Notes under the pieces: generated by a model
The model's input: only the letters and a program-made list of their open reading frames with translations
The model's database searches: none
What the model was told of the DNA's origin: nothing
Part shown: piece by piece, positions 11,521 to 24,795 of the stretch
How the letters are laid out: each line of letters begins with the position of its first letter
Position numbering within the stretch: position 1 is the stretch's first letter
Source of the DNA: Echinometra lucunter
Taxonomy: Eukaryota; Echinodermata; Echinoidea; Camarodonta; Echinometridae
Reading direction: 5' to 3'
Assembly (NCBI GenBank): GCA_029962745.1
Contig: CM057151.1
Coordinates: 6,072,706 to 6,136,705 of the forward strand
Length of the DNA stretch: 64,000 nucleotides
Position numbers and translations under genes: made by a program

Positions 11521-14500
11521 GGAACTGAGTCGCAATGAGCTGACCACAGTGGACAGCCTAGTCTTCAGCGGCCTGGAGTCTCTAGAGGAACTCAGCCTGA
11601 GCCGCAACCAGCTGACCGACTTGATGGATGGTGCTTTCTATGGCCTCAACTCCATCCAGCAGCTGGAGCTAGACGGCAATGAACTGACCACTATCAGCCG
11701 TCGCTGGCTGTTTGGCCTCAAGTCTCTTCTCCATCTGACGGTGGCCCACAACCGTATCAATGAGACAGAGGCCTCAGGATGGGAGTTCTGTCCCAACCTG
11801 GAGTACCTGGACCTGTCTCACAACAGACTCATCACACTGGAGACAGAGGAAGAGGGTGCAGGAGAGAGTGGGGGTGCTGCTGCTCAGGGGACCAATGGGG
11901 GTGCTGCAGCATCGACTGGGGTACCTCCTTGGCCTCCTCTACTGAGGGAGCTCTACATCAATCATAACAGAATCACTCAGGTGGCAGATGGAGCATTCAT
12001 CCAGCTCAATCTTCTTCAAGTTTTGTAAGTCTAACATTGGAAACTGTATTGCATGAGCAAAAAATAGATGAAAGATTTTTTTTAAAGTACAAATGGAGTC
12101 ATAGTGGTCATAAACCACTTACTTTTCTTTCTTTGTGTTTAATGCCAGAACAATAAATAAAAAAAAAAAATAGAAAGATTGAGATTCATCATGCACAAGT
12201 TCAAATTTCAATTTCCACATTCTGTTAAAAAGGAGCATCAACAAAACATAAACAGCCTTGTAATCATGTCTAACTTCCAGCGATACCTGTATATTAACAG
12301 TAACCATGAACATTGTGAAACGAGATAGAGTGCATTCATTTGTTCTTTTTTGACTTTGTTATTATTCTTCATGGACTATTTAGGGACCTGAGTGATAACT
12401 TCATTGCCTGGACAGTAGAGGATATGACAGGAGCCTTTGAGGGTCTTGATTCATTGCTTAGACTAGGGCTGGCCAATAACAACATCAATTCCATCTCCAG
12501 GAGAGCCTTCAATGGACTTGAAAACCTTCAGTCTCTGTAAGTCACTTAAAGAATATTTCTCCTGTGAATGTTCCTCCTAATCATCATTGTAGGGTAAAGT
12601 TAAACAAGAATTTATTGAGCATCACTTCTAATAAAACCCTTTTTCTTTACAACCCTACATTGTTTATCATAGTACACCTCATATCTGAGTGCAGAAATCA
12701 TTGAGAACTGCGTCATTCATACAACTGAATGACCAACTTTGGGGGTTTTATCTCTCCTATCTGTCTGTCATAAAGGCTGTTTATTTGACAGGCGAATTGG
12801 AAACTCGTGGAAGCAGAGAGGAGACAATGCCATTCTCAATGTATGAATCATACTGTAATGTCATGTACGGTATTACCGGTGGTAATTGCTTGCATGTGCT
12901 CAGAAACTCTGATATTTCTAGTATGATTTTAGATCACATCTTTCAGAGTTAGCCACTTTTACCTTGGTTTGACCAATATCTTTTAGATCTTTAGAGTGAA
13001 TTTTGAATGTTGCACCAACTTTTGTTCCTTGTGTTTGAAAGGAGAGAATCTGTTGAAACAATGTCAATTTATATTTTCTTCTTTATTTCTCTTTCTTCAG
13101 GGACTTTTCTGGGAATGCCATCACCACAATTGAGAACAATGCCTTTGAAGGCATGCCCCAGCTCAACCAGTTGTAAGTATAACATTAAAATAATTATGTT
13201 ACATGTGTATGTGGGGAATTACCATTACTACATTCAGAAAAATTTATGTGATAGTTTTTAATGCAGTGACACGCATGCAGTCCAGTCTTAATTGTACAGA
13301 ATCAAGCTCTTATTATTGATACAATAGAAAGATAAATGATGTCAGCTGTACCGAAAGGGAAAGAAGTAATTTCGTATAAAATAGCACCCCTTTTCCAAGT
13401 GATGAGATCTTCTTTAGCTCTCTACATGCTATGGAGCAATCCCTGGGCTGCTACATTGTTTGGAGTATATGATACATATCATCTATGTGTACCGAGAGTC
13501 AACTATGGCAGTCTGTCATGTGTTTGTTCCATGTGTCGACCAAAGCCTGGAGAAAGATAGTGCAGTACTTTGCCCCACATTGAAGTCATTGGTCACAATG
13601 CAGAAATTGATCTTGTAAACCCTAGCTAATCCCTTTGTGTAAACCTTGCCATTTCAGACTGGTGAACAGTTCCAGCATGGTGTGCGACTGTCAAATGGCA
13701 TGGTTTCCGGTCTGGGTAAAGGAAAACAATCTTGGTGAAGGGGCAGATGGACGCTGCGCCCATCCAGATTCTCTCCAAGGCATGGATATCTTCAGTGTGG
13801 AGCAGGAAGTGTTTACATGTGGTACGTAGTGGAAGTGCGAAGGGGAAATCATGGGTGAAGTTGATTGTGATGGATGTTGACCTACCACTATGCAGTATAC
13901 CTACCCTCCTTTTACTAACTGTCTCTTTATTTGTCTGTTTTCTTTCTCTTCTCTCTCCTCTCTGTCTCAATGTCCCTCTATCTCTTCTCTTATTTATTAT
14001 CACCCCCTCTTTCTCTTTCTCTCTCCTTCATCTGTACCTGTTCTCTTATTACCTCTCTCATACTCTCATTGTCCCATCTCTGTCTTGATTGAAACTTTTG
14101 GTTAAATATTCCTAATTCCCTGATATGGTTGGATGTGACATAATTTCTGAAATAATTTGTTACTGACTCTTTGTCCATCCCACTTCCCCAAGACACTCCT
14201 TGATTAAGTTAGTACAGAATGTTGCCACCTGTCTTGTTCTGCTACACAATCTTCTTTGGCCAAGTTTTGAGCACATTTCATGTCAGGAAGGATGTTTGAG
14301 AAGTGAATCAAGGATTTGCATAAATTAAGTTCAGAACTGGGACATTTATGGGAACTTTATGCATGAATGAAGTTCAGAACTGGGACATTTATGGGAACTT
14401 TATACATGAATGAAGTTCAGAATTGGCAGCTTCATTGAAATCATTAGGGATCTACAGATTCAGTCTTGTATTATGGATATACACTCTACCGTATTCATCA

Positions 14501-15106
14501 TTTCTCATTATTTCATTTTGTCTCTTTTCTACTCCTTATCCATTTTTTCCTGTCCTCTTTTTCTTTCTCTTATCTTTTCATTTCCATTTTGCTCTATATC
14601 TCTTTTTCTTTGTTTCCATCTGTCTCTTTCTTTTCTATTTGTCTGATTTTTTAATCTTTCCGCACAGTACCTCTTTTCACCAGATCTCTTTATTCTCTCG
14701 ATCTCTCACTGTTTCTGGGTGTCCCTCACTCTCTCACCCTGTATCTGTGACATTGGCCCACATTCCCCTTCCTCTGCCCCTCCCATTCTGGCTGATATCA
14801 GTCTCCTTTAACCTTTATCTTAAGCCAAGAGATAACCTACTTTCACTCCAAGGAAACTTAAGGCGGCCCGACAAGTTACAAATCATTGCAACTTGATTTG
14901 CCATGCCCACACTTCCGTTAGCAGACATAAATTTGTAAAGAAAATAAAAGAGATGTTGAAAGGACAGCTTTTTTGTCACATTCTAAGCACTTGCTCTCCC
15001 ACTTTCCCATTTTCTCCTTTCTCCTAATTTGATGTCTCGTCTCTTTTTTTTTTTGTATATATATATATATATCTTCTTGCTATGTTTCTTTTCAACTTAG
15101 TTTTTG

Positions 15107-15141
<35 letters not shown>

Positions 15142-18100
15142 TTCTCCCTCTGCTTCACCCTCTCCCTCATGGATATTTTCAGAAGATATAAAATATGTTC
15201 TGTTGTCTTGAAGTGTTTATATCTCTTCCTCCTAAGATTCCAATTTAGCCATCAACTTGTCATATTTTCCCATCCCTCGATGGCAGGAAAGGGAACAATA
15301 TTGGACTTAGAAGATACTTGAACTCAATATTGCTGTTAGTGATGTTGTAATGTTTGACAAATGGCCAATTACCCTGTCATGTTTCTCATCCAGAGTTACA
15401 TGCTAGAGGGTTAGCAAATGTCAAGACTATTAGCAAGGGGTGAAGAAGAAAGTCTTGTTTTGCTTAACTTCGATTTGTTATGTTTTTGTAGTCATGTTAA
15501 ACGAAGATATGAAAGTTTTTGTTCTTCTCTGGTTTAGTATTGTTCATCTTTTGTTCTTCTTGTTGTAGATGATCGTTTGAAACCTTTTATCATCCGTGAA
15601 CCTGAGACAGTGACATCTCTGAAAAATGATAATGTGTCCCTGATATGCACAGCCGGCAGCACTAGTGATGTACCAGTCACAATATTATGGAAGAAAGACA
15701 AGGTATGTTGTCTACTCCACTCATTTTCATGTGGTTAAAGTCCTTTTCAAATTCGTATTTCCACCCCCTTTTGGTTTCCCCTTTCACTTTCAGGTTTTTT
15801 TTTTTTTTTTGGGGGGGGGGGGTTTGGTAAAAACACAACCCTCTGATTTTAATTTTATTGTAAAGTTCAGTTATCATGTTGTAACTAGTTTCAACAGTCC
15901 ATGTTAACAGAGAGCAACCTGGATGTAGAAAAAATTGAAATTACCCTTTAGGAAATCTCCCCCCCCCCTTCTTTTCTCAGTAGAAATCCTTCAAAGAGCC
16001 ATAAGGACAGAACATTTTTATGTGATCTGAGCATCTTGATTAGCAGTTAATACCTTTGCTTTTTGATTGTATGTCTGTGTATCCAATATTCTAGGCAAGG
16101 TTTGCAAATGACTGTGTAGTTTTTAATATTCATCTAGTGTTATTCTCACATTGATGGTTCTTTCAACACCCAAAAAAAAAAAGAAAAAAAAAAGAACACT
16201 GTCAAAGTGTTCATTCAGTCAGAGAAAGTGTTCATTCATCATTTCTTGTTCTTGATGTATGATGGATGATTTTGTTTGCTCTTTGCTAGGCTATCATGGA
16301 GGATGCCAACCCCATCTACTTTGAGAGGTTAAACCCCAGCGGTGTGAATGAGTATACCTCTGTCCTTAGCCTACCCCATATCAAAGAGGACAACCAAGGC
16401 AGATACCAGTGCATCATCTCAAATGAGTTTGGTGTGACATATTCCAAGAAAGCCAGAGTCACTGTGCACAGTAAGTATCTCATTCCAAAACACTTCTGTT
16501 TTACAAGCTGCGAGTTTGTGTCTTCCATTGTGTTTTACGTGGAATAACAATATTGTAGTCATGTGAATAGCATAATTGATTTGATTTACTGTGAATCAAC
16601 CAATGCTTGTTCTTCTTTATGCTTTGGAAAAATTAAGATTTTCTGCCATGCTATAGGGAGAATTTGCTATAATTAGGATTATTTCTTTTGTTTGCTCTTC
16701 AGTTTTCCCATCATTCACTGTCACTCCAAGCCACGTGAGTGTCCGTGTTGGAGGGATAGCTGAACTTCCTTGTGCTGCCACTGGACACCCCACTCCAAAG
16801 ATTGCTTGGCAGAAGGACGGAGGTATCAACTTCCCTGCCGCCCGCCAGCGCCGCATCAAGGTCAAGACTGAGCTGGCTGAGTTCTACATCGATAATGTTC
16901 AGTTGAGCGATACGGGTGTGTACACGTGCACTGCCCTCAACGCTGCTGGCACCATCAGCACCAACGCCACTCTGACGGTTCTCGAGCCACCCCTCTTCAC
17001 CCGACAAATGAAGGATCTTACTATCGAAGTTGGAGAGCCAGCTGTTCTAGAGTGCAATGTTGAGGGAAGCCCACGTCCAGCAATCAGGTGGTTCAAGGAT
17101 GATGAACTCTTTGAGCTTTCCGAAGGCATGCACCTGACCGACTTTGATCGCTACCTGATCATCATGAATGCAGAGGGTAGAGATGCAGGCACATACAAAT
17201 GTGAGGCAACAAACTCACTGGGTGTAAGGACAGACTCTGCAAAGCTTGTTGTTACTCATAGTAAGTTGCCTTCTGGAGATTGTTTCATGTACTAACTCTT
17301 ACATCAAGTAAAATACTTTTAATAGCCAGTAAAGTCTGAATATTTTCAAATTTTAATGTACAAGTCTTTTTCATGTCTTTGAATTTGCAACTCCAAATCA
17401 TTGGTTATTCTTAGCAAGCATATTCTTTGTCATATTATTTTACTACTTTTGTTTTTGTAGACAAGGGAACGATATGGAACATGACTACCACCAGCATCAT
17501 CATCGTAGTCGTCATCTGTTGTATACTGGGCACATCACTCATCTGGGTTGTCATTATCTATCATACCCGCAAGCGTACGACGAGATACAGAGGTAAGGCA
17601 CTATAGCTATGATTTGTTTTAATCAAATTATTGTGTTGATTCTTTAAACAGTGTCACCTGCATTATGAACTCTGAACACAACTAATTTAGAAATGCAATG
17701 TGTAATTTGCAGTGTAACAAGCATATAAAGTTGTATGATTTCATTGGCAGAAAGGTTGTAAAATCAATTCCTACTGTAATATGTTACTCCTGAGGATGGT
17801 AAGAACATGCTTACTGAAATGTTGAGAGTGAGTAGGTCCTTTTCAGGAACACACTCATATCCAAGAAAGGATACATGGCATACCATGGAGCTTTCTACTG
17901 CGATATTTTTCTTCTTAATTAATTGATATGATTATCCAGAATGGAGCTTATCAACATGCAAATGAAACCACAGAGATTTTACATATATCTTGTTTGTTTA
18001 TCCCATTGCACAGTTGAAGAGTCCCATCATGTAGTACCCCCAGAGATTCCTAGCTCCACACTCAATGGGTCCTCAGAAGGCACCATTCATCAGGAAACTA

Positions 18101-20494
18101 GCAGTGGGGTCTCAAGTGCAGGTAGGTATGGGAGTAAAAGATGGAGAATGGGGGAGGGAGGGCAGGGAGGGAGGGCAGGGAGGGAGTAGGTACAGAAAAA
18201 TATGTTCAAAGAAATAAGGGGAAGGAGATGGGCAAGAAACAGCAAGAGAAAGGAGAGAGAGATAAAGTGAGTAAGTAAAACATTGATTAATCAGCAAGGT
18301 TATTGTCATTTTGCACCAGCTAGGCATTTTCAAGAATATTAGATTGGAAATAAGATTAAATGGAAGAGTGGCTTGAGTTTTCAAAGTCATTCATGAAAGA
18401 GAATAGTTAGAGTGAAAAATATTATGAAGTACAGAAAAAAATATAACTTTTTGTTGCTATGGAATGAAAAGAGGCTGATTTATACATGAGCACAAGCTGC
18501 AAGAGAGAACTTTATTGTCATAATCCTCAATCTCTCTTTTCCTTGCAGCAACAGATAAATACCAAGATGAGAATGCCAGTGATTGTGACTCATTGGATGG
18601 ACCAGTGAGTAAGCTCAGTACCTTCAGGTTTGCCAATCAGGTCCGCTTAGCAGCGATCTTCCCCAGTGAGACAAAAGTCATAGAGCCACCAGATGTTGCC
18701 CCCTGTCCTCGTCAACATCATCATTGCAGCATACAAGGTAGTGATCTCTCTCTCTCCTTTTCTCTCTCCCTGTAACCATATCTCTTTTTCCCTCTCTGCA
18801 TCCCCCTCTTACAACCTCTCTCTTTCTCTTTCTGTCTCTCGCGTACTTACTATTCAAGTTAGCAATGATTGAACATTTTGTAACTAACTTACTTGCTTCA
18901 AAATTCTGTACTAGAAATTTTAAGTACAAATCATATCAAATTTGTTGAAGCAATTATAAGATGTTACTCTGTCTTATCTGAAGCATCAAATATTTTTCGA
19001 TGTTTATTTCAGATGGTTCTCACCAAGGTGACATGGAGAGATACTGTCCTTCAGATTCCATCAGTGAAGCTGATCGTACCACCCTAGAAAGACGCGGCCA
19101 GCTTTCATCCCTGCCCTGCTGCAATGCGACAGGTCGCTCTCTGGACAGTGCAATCAACAAACACATGTACCTCCACCATGGGGGTGGGGGGCGTATCCAT
19201 CCCTTCAGAAAGGGGGGTAGCGATGGAGAAGAGGGGGAGATCGAGGAGGAGGATGAAGACGAGGTATTTATGGATGAGGCAACCAGGGATAGGTTGCAGA
19301 GAGAGAGACTCTTGACAAACTCGGATGAGGGTCTGGGTAGCCAGACTGCCTCACCAGTTAATAGACACAACTATCGTAGAAGCAACCACCCACCGCCCCA
19401 GTGCTGCCATTCCTATACCTCAGTGTCATCACCAGAGGGGCGATGCACATCACCCAGCAGCTTTAAGATACCTCATGGTGAGTTCCTTGCTTGCTTTTTT
19501 TTCAGGATTTTTACCCCCATGAGCAATATGTAAGGAAAAATGAGTAGTTATTATTTTACTTGGAAATTCAAAGTACAAAGAAAATCAACAAAGAGTACAA
19601 GGAGAATATAAGTAGAGGATGGTGACCATACATATCCAGGTTGCTTGGGAAAGGAAAAAGTAAAACTAATTACTGTAGCCTGCAGGTTTGGTACAGTATG
19701 CATTAAAAGCATGAGTAGTTATTGTAGTTTATTGATGAATTAAGTCTGCTTTTATAGATAAGTGATTCTAAAATGTTTCATATATGTCTTTTAAAAGTAC
19801 CTTTGAAGTTCCAATAAAAGAAGATCCATGTTTTGCTAGTAGCACAGTGAGAAAGACCTTTGGGATACTTTGGTACATGAAGTAGATTTTATTCTCTTGT
19901 TTTTCTCTTTTCTCCTTTTTTTCAGAACATGCACAAAGGGGAGATGCATACAATAGGATGGCCATGTCGGCATCTTCACTCCCTTGCAATGGACGGGTTC
20001 CCAATGTACACCTCTACGAGAATCCCACCAGTTCCATACAAGACAGAGACTTGATAGACGGCCATCTATGCCGTAGTCACAATCATGTAAATAATGTCAA
20101 TGTTAATAATAACAGCAACACCAATCACTCTCCCGTTGCTGATCCCATCAGACAATCACATAGCATTCCCACTGCAATATCTTCCAAGGGCAACGTGTCG
20201 CCTGGAATAGGGGCGTTGCTATCGCCGACCTCGAAGACAACCCACCAACCGCAAGTGCAAAACGGTCACCTGCCCAGCCACCACCGCCCCCACCACCAAA
20301 ATCATCACAACGACAAATCGACCCACCAAAAGTCGCGAAAGTCGGGTCGTCATCCAGAGAAGCACCCTTTAAAAAGTAAGACATCACCGAAGTCAGGACA
20401 GTCGATACCAAGGACTTCTTATTTACCATCATCCAATTCTCATCCAGCTCATCATGTGACATCACCCACACTATCATCTCTAACAGAGGCCTGA
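11521..20494 (+). CDS. LRIG: LRIG-family LRR/Ig transmembrane receptor (3' twelve exons; 5' exons not seen)
   Basis: Exons: 11521-12024, 12384-12536, 13101-13172, 13658-13821, 15569-15702, 16290-16470, 16703-17260, 17461-17592, 18014-18121, 18549-18737, 19013-19477, 19926-20494. All phases agree and all introns are GT-AG, giving 1075 residues before TGA. Vertebrate LRIGs are single-pass receptors that tune growth-factor and BMP signalling. Order seen: about nine LRRs (motifs such as LELDGNEL, LDLSHNRL), an LRR C-cap with CDC and four cysteines, Ig1 (ending GRYQCIISNEFG), Ig2 (ATGHPTPKIAWQKDGG, nearly identical to vertebrate LRIG), Ig3, a hydrophobic helix near IIIVVVICCILGTSLIWVV followed by HTRKR, then a tail of more than 400 residues. 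Ig2 and Ig3 share one exon. The tail keeps a VVPPEIPS motif like vertebrate VVPPDVPS and adds acidic, Asn-rich and His-rich stretches. The signal peptide, N-cap and first LRRs must lie upstream, perhaps outside the window. LRIG1, 2 or 3 cannot be distinguished. Confidence 0.94.
13822..15568. repeat. Large LRIG intron with pyrimidine-rich low-complexity DNA and a 43-bp minisatellite
   Basis: This 1.7-kb intron separates the LRR C-cap exon from the first Ig exon, a natural domain boundary. The + strand is strongly pyrimidine-rich at 13920-14080 and 14500-14760, and carries (CT)n near 15110-15140. A 43-bp unit starting AAGTTCAGAACTGGGACATT repeats at 14327, 14370 and, partially, 14413. The other LRIG introns are 200-600 bp and show only short homopolymers. 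One at 15796-15825 is a T-run joined directly to a G-run. Confidence 0.75.
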
Positions 20495-23400
20495 TAGGTT
20501 GGTTTATGATGGCTACCTGGACTATCAAGGGGGATGATGGATATATGCTCATTGTGTGTGCAAACAACTAGGAATACATGTCGAAATGGAATACATAATC
20601 TGTAAATGGTTGCTAAATAATTCATGTAACTTTTTACAAATGTGGATGCAAACCTCAGTTATTTCTGCCTGTGTTATTTGAGCTGTATATTTGAAGCTGG
20701 ATAAAGTGAAACATTAATTTATCTAACAAAAATATGTTACTTAGCACCACCGAAGGCAAGTCTTCATCTCCTTTATTGCTTTGTGTTATCTGCGCTTTAC
20801 AAGATACATGGATGTTGCATCACCACCGAACACAGCTAGATGTGCCTATGTAGATGCTATGGAGTGCCAAACTTTTTGTTTCTTCACAACTCGATCTTTG
20901 ACAGTATGTTATTACTTCTTGTTTTCCATTGAAGGTCTAGTAATTCACTCTCCATCTTGGAAGTAATCACCAGAATTATCTATCAGTAGATTTAGCTTTG
21001 TAGAAATTCTTTTGCATGTTGTTAGTTTGAAATCAAATTTGTGTAGGATCTGAAATACTTTGTAAGTGCTATGAAGGTGTCCCCCTGTGAATTTTGTGGC
21101 GATTTCTGTGAGAAGCTCAGTTATTGTGTTTGTATGCATCTCATTTATATCCAATTGGTATATTGGATATTTATGGCCTTTTCATTTTTAGTATAACTCT
21201 AATCCTGTGATGTTAGTTCAGCCGTATTGGTCTTTGTTTTTTCTTTTTTCCATAATCTATTCCGCGCCTTTGCATAAACTTATGCATAGGGCCCACAATA
21301 TTGAAAAGTACCAGATATTCCTTTGATTTGATTTGGAGGTGTGTCTCTCAATGCATACTTCAAATAACCGTAACATAAAATTTAAAGATAAATTCACTGT
21401 AAATTCAACCTCGATGAAAAAAGGACAAAAATCAGCCAAACAATGATATTTATTGCTGGTTGAACTTGAAAATATGTTTGTGTGTTCTTGTTTTATGTGG
21501 TGTGACTTTCCTGTTATTGTTAAGTGAAGGAAGAAAAGCTTTAAAAACTTGATCTTTGTCATATTGTTTGCAGCATGTGTTATTATTTTGAAGTGCAATG
21601 ATGACAATTAGTCATACTTTGTTAATTTCTCTATTTTGGTTATGTAATAGTGCTAACCAGGGAGTCTTATTGTTTATTAGCTCTAATAACGTATGTTTTG
21701 AAGAGACTTTTTTTTAAAAGTTTGAATGAAAAAAGTAAATATGCAGTTAGGTGCATTCATTATATGCTCTTCCCACCGCTTTTATTTAATTCAAACATTT
21801 GTGTCTTCTTTATTTTTTATGCATATAACATGACTTAACTCATGTCTTTATTCTATTCAAAACTATGCTAATTTATTATGATATCGAATCACTTTAGATG
21901 CATGTGGATGCTATTATTTTTACTTCTCAAACTCAAGATGTGATTTGATTGTGTAGATGTACAGGGATTATGTGATATACTTCTGAACGGGTTTATGAAT
22001 TCATTGAAGATTGGAATGCATTGTACAGCGAATGAAGAGGCCAGTGAAAAGGTTTCTGTAGATGTTGTTACAGTAGAACCAAGCTGTTATGTAAGAAAAG
22101 AAAGAAATCGAGTCATGAAGTCAGGGATTAGAGCCATTTTTTCTTTCAAAGTGAATATAAATTTAGATTTATTTTTTTCTGTCTGGCTTTAGATTTCAGC
22201 CACATATCAAGGAAACATAAACACCACATCAGTTGTTTGTTTGTGAATTTCCTTACTTTCCAAGTTATCTCAGCAGGTGCAAAGCAAGGTTGTTTTGTAA
22301 TTGTATGTAGAGGATACATTTCCAAAATTTAGACTTAATTTGGTTCAAATTTTATATCTTTTTTTATTCATGTAAAAGTTTTTTACTGTGACGTCAGAAA
22401 TAAAGTAGTTAATTAATGAGGAAACAAAATGTAATGTAATTTATGAAGTGCCACATAATTGGCAAGAGAACAAAAAGATAATCAGGTTTAAATATATGTA
22501 AACCTTTGACAGTAACAATCTCTGGCTTCATGACTGGATGTATTGTATGAAAAGGTCATGTAATCTGTGATATGGTGTACAAGTCTAATGTGTACATAAA
22601 GAGAAGACTATGAATAAGTGTTAAGCAAAATCATCGTGTGATACAATCTATGTGGTTTGTTTCTTGTAAATGGAAGGAGAGGAGGAATGTTTAAATCTGA
22701 TGGAAGTCTATTGAATTATGTGTATTTTTATTCTACCTCTGTATGTGTAAGTTTGCAAGTGAATGCTGACTTGCCGATTATTCAATTTGAAGGAAAAAAA
22801 ACATGAAAAATAATATTAATCTAAGTAGTTTACCGTTGTTTCACAAAAGGGACAAAGGAATTAAGTACAGTGTATATTATAGAAAGTCAGTAAATGTATG
22901 GCTATAACCAAAGCAGTGCAGATGTAATAAAAACAGTGAAGATAAAGCAACAAAGTAAGAGATATTTCTATTAGTGGAATTTAAGTTCATATGTAGAGAA
23001 GCTTATTGCTTGAGGGAAGGCAATAGCACTGTGCTTTATCTTACTAAAGTTTTATTCATTTTTTTTTACCTTTATTAATAATTTCATTTTCTGGTACCAT
23101 CTTTTCCCCATATGGTAAGAACAACAGAATTCAGATTTCATCCTTTATGTAAAGTCTTGTGAGTAATTTGTTTGTTCCCTGTTAGAAAGTGCAAGGGTAT
23201 TCTTAAGCAAAAGTGCAAGGGTATTCTTAAGCAGTAATTGCCAAATGATTTACTGCCAATGATATAGATGTGCCAATTTCCTGTTGATTTTTGTTTTAGA
23301 TTATTTTTTTTGCCCTTGAAGATTGTTTACTGAATTTTCCTGCATGCACTTGTCCTTGTACTAAATAAGAATTATCAGGTACATCCAAGTATTTCTCCTG

Positions 23401-24759
23401 TAGACTCGTTAAAAAGACTTAAGTGATAATGATCATTGGTATTATGTCATTGCCATGGTGTTATTATTAATGAAGTGTGACATAGGGAGATGTATACCTG
23501 TCCCATAAGATGACAAATTACAAACCCACCAGGTTAGTATTTCTTTTAAGCGCATTATTTTTCAACCTGTCTTCATTATCCTGCCCACCGCTTTTTTATA
23601 TAAAAGTTTAGTGGCATTTTTTTCTTTTGGTGTTGTTTTTTGTGAGACAGATCTCATTCAATGCCTGTATACTGTTACTAGCAGCACTGTTTCATTTTGA
23701 AAAATATGCAAATTTTGGGGGATGGCTTGACATGTGCTGTCCTATCTTTTATATCTTTTTTTTTTTCTTTTTTTGCCAAAGTCTATATTTCCTTTGTGTT
23801 ACTCATATTTTGTGTTTTCTTGTAATGTTTGTTGCTTGGATACTCCCAGAGTCTTATGCAATATAGTTTAAAATACGATACACAAAGAAAGAGAGTTCTT
23901 TTTTTCTGGGAATGGCAACATATTTGTTCAACTTCACATGCTTTATCACACCATTGTCACATTTTTACCAAGCATAGGCTACAAGGTCATGGTCAATATA
24001 TTTCCAAACCCTTGTTTAATGCCTGTATCGTATATACTGAACCAAAAAATGGCTTGTATTTCATTCTATTCATTCTTGACAATCAGGTGAATTTTCACTA
24101 ATTTATGAACAAAAAAAAATGCTTAAGGTATTACAAATTGCTTTCTTATGAATGCAATGGAGTATACTACTTTTAAACATATGTAAGTCTTTAAATAAAT
24201 ATAATCCTCTCCCCAAACTGTTACATAGTAAGTAGTGCCAAAATAAGATGATGTGCATGCATTGGCTTTTATCTCACTAATGTTACAAAGTCTTATGTCA
24301 GTAATATATTTCTGTTTTTGTTCTTTTCAAAGAGTAATGTTATTTCCATTTTTATTTTTGAGAATGGAATGAATGTAAAAGTTGCAAATATTGGGAACAT
24401 TTAAATTCTGTTCTTGCTAAATATTATTTGTACAGTGTTGTGTATATGAAAAAGATGCTATCATTATTAAATGCAAGAAAACAATGAATTTTGGAGGTCT
24501 TAAAGATATTGTTTTTGTGGTGGAAGTCGAAAATGAAAGTATCAGTAACTAAGTAAGGTTGACTGAAAAGAAATGAAAGCATGAATGAGAGAAAATGAGG
24601 GTTAAAAGAAAGTTTAAAGTAAATGCTATTGGCCTACATTCTACTGAAGTTCGAACCTTGATGTGCGATGAAGCACGATCTGAAAACGACTTTAAGAAAC
24701 AAATTTAGTCCAAGGTCTTTGTGGTCCTTAATACAGGCCTATCTCAGTTTAAATAAAAC

Positions 24760-24795
<36 letters not shown>

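Noticed and set aside
14327..14424. CRISPR-like regularly spaced repeat
   Set aside because: Two and a half contiguous 43-bp units with no spacers, inside an animal intron: a minisatellite.
19000..19012. ATG at 19000 as an independent start in the LRIG region
   Set aside because: It lies in the intron just before the acceptor at 19011-19012; the frame is the continuing LRIG exon.
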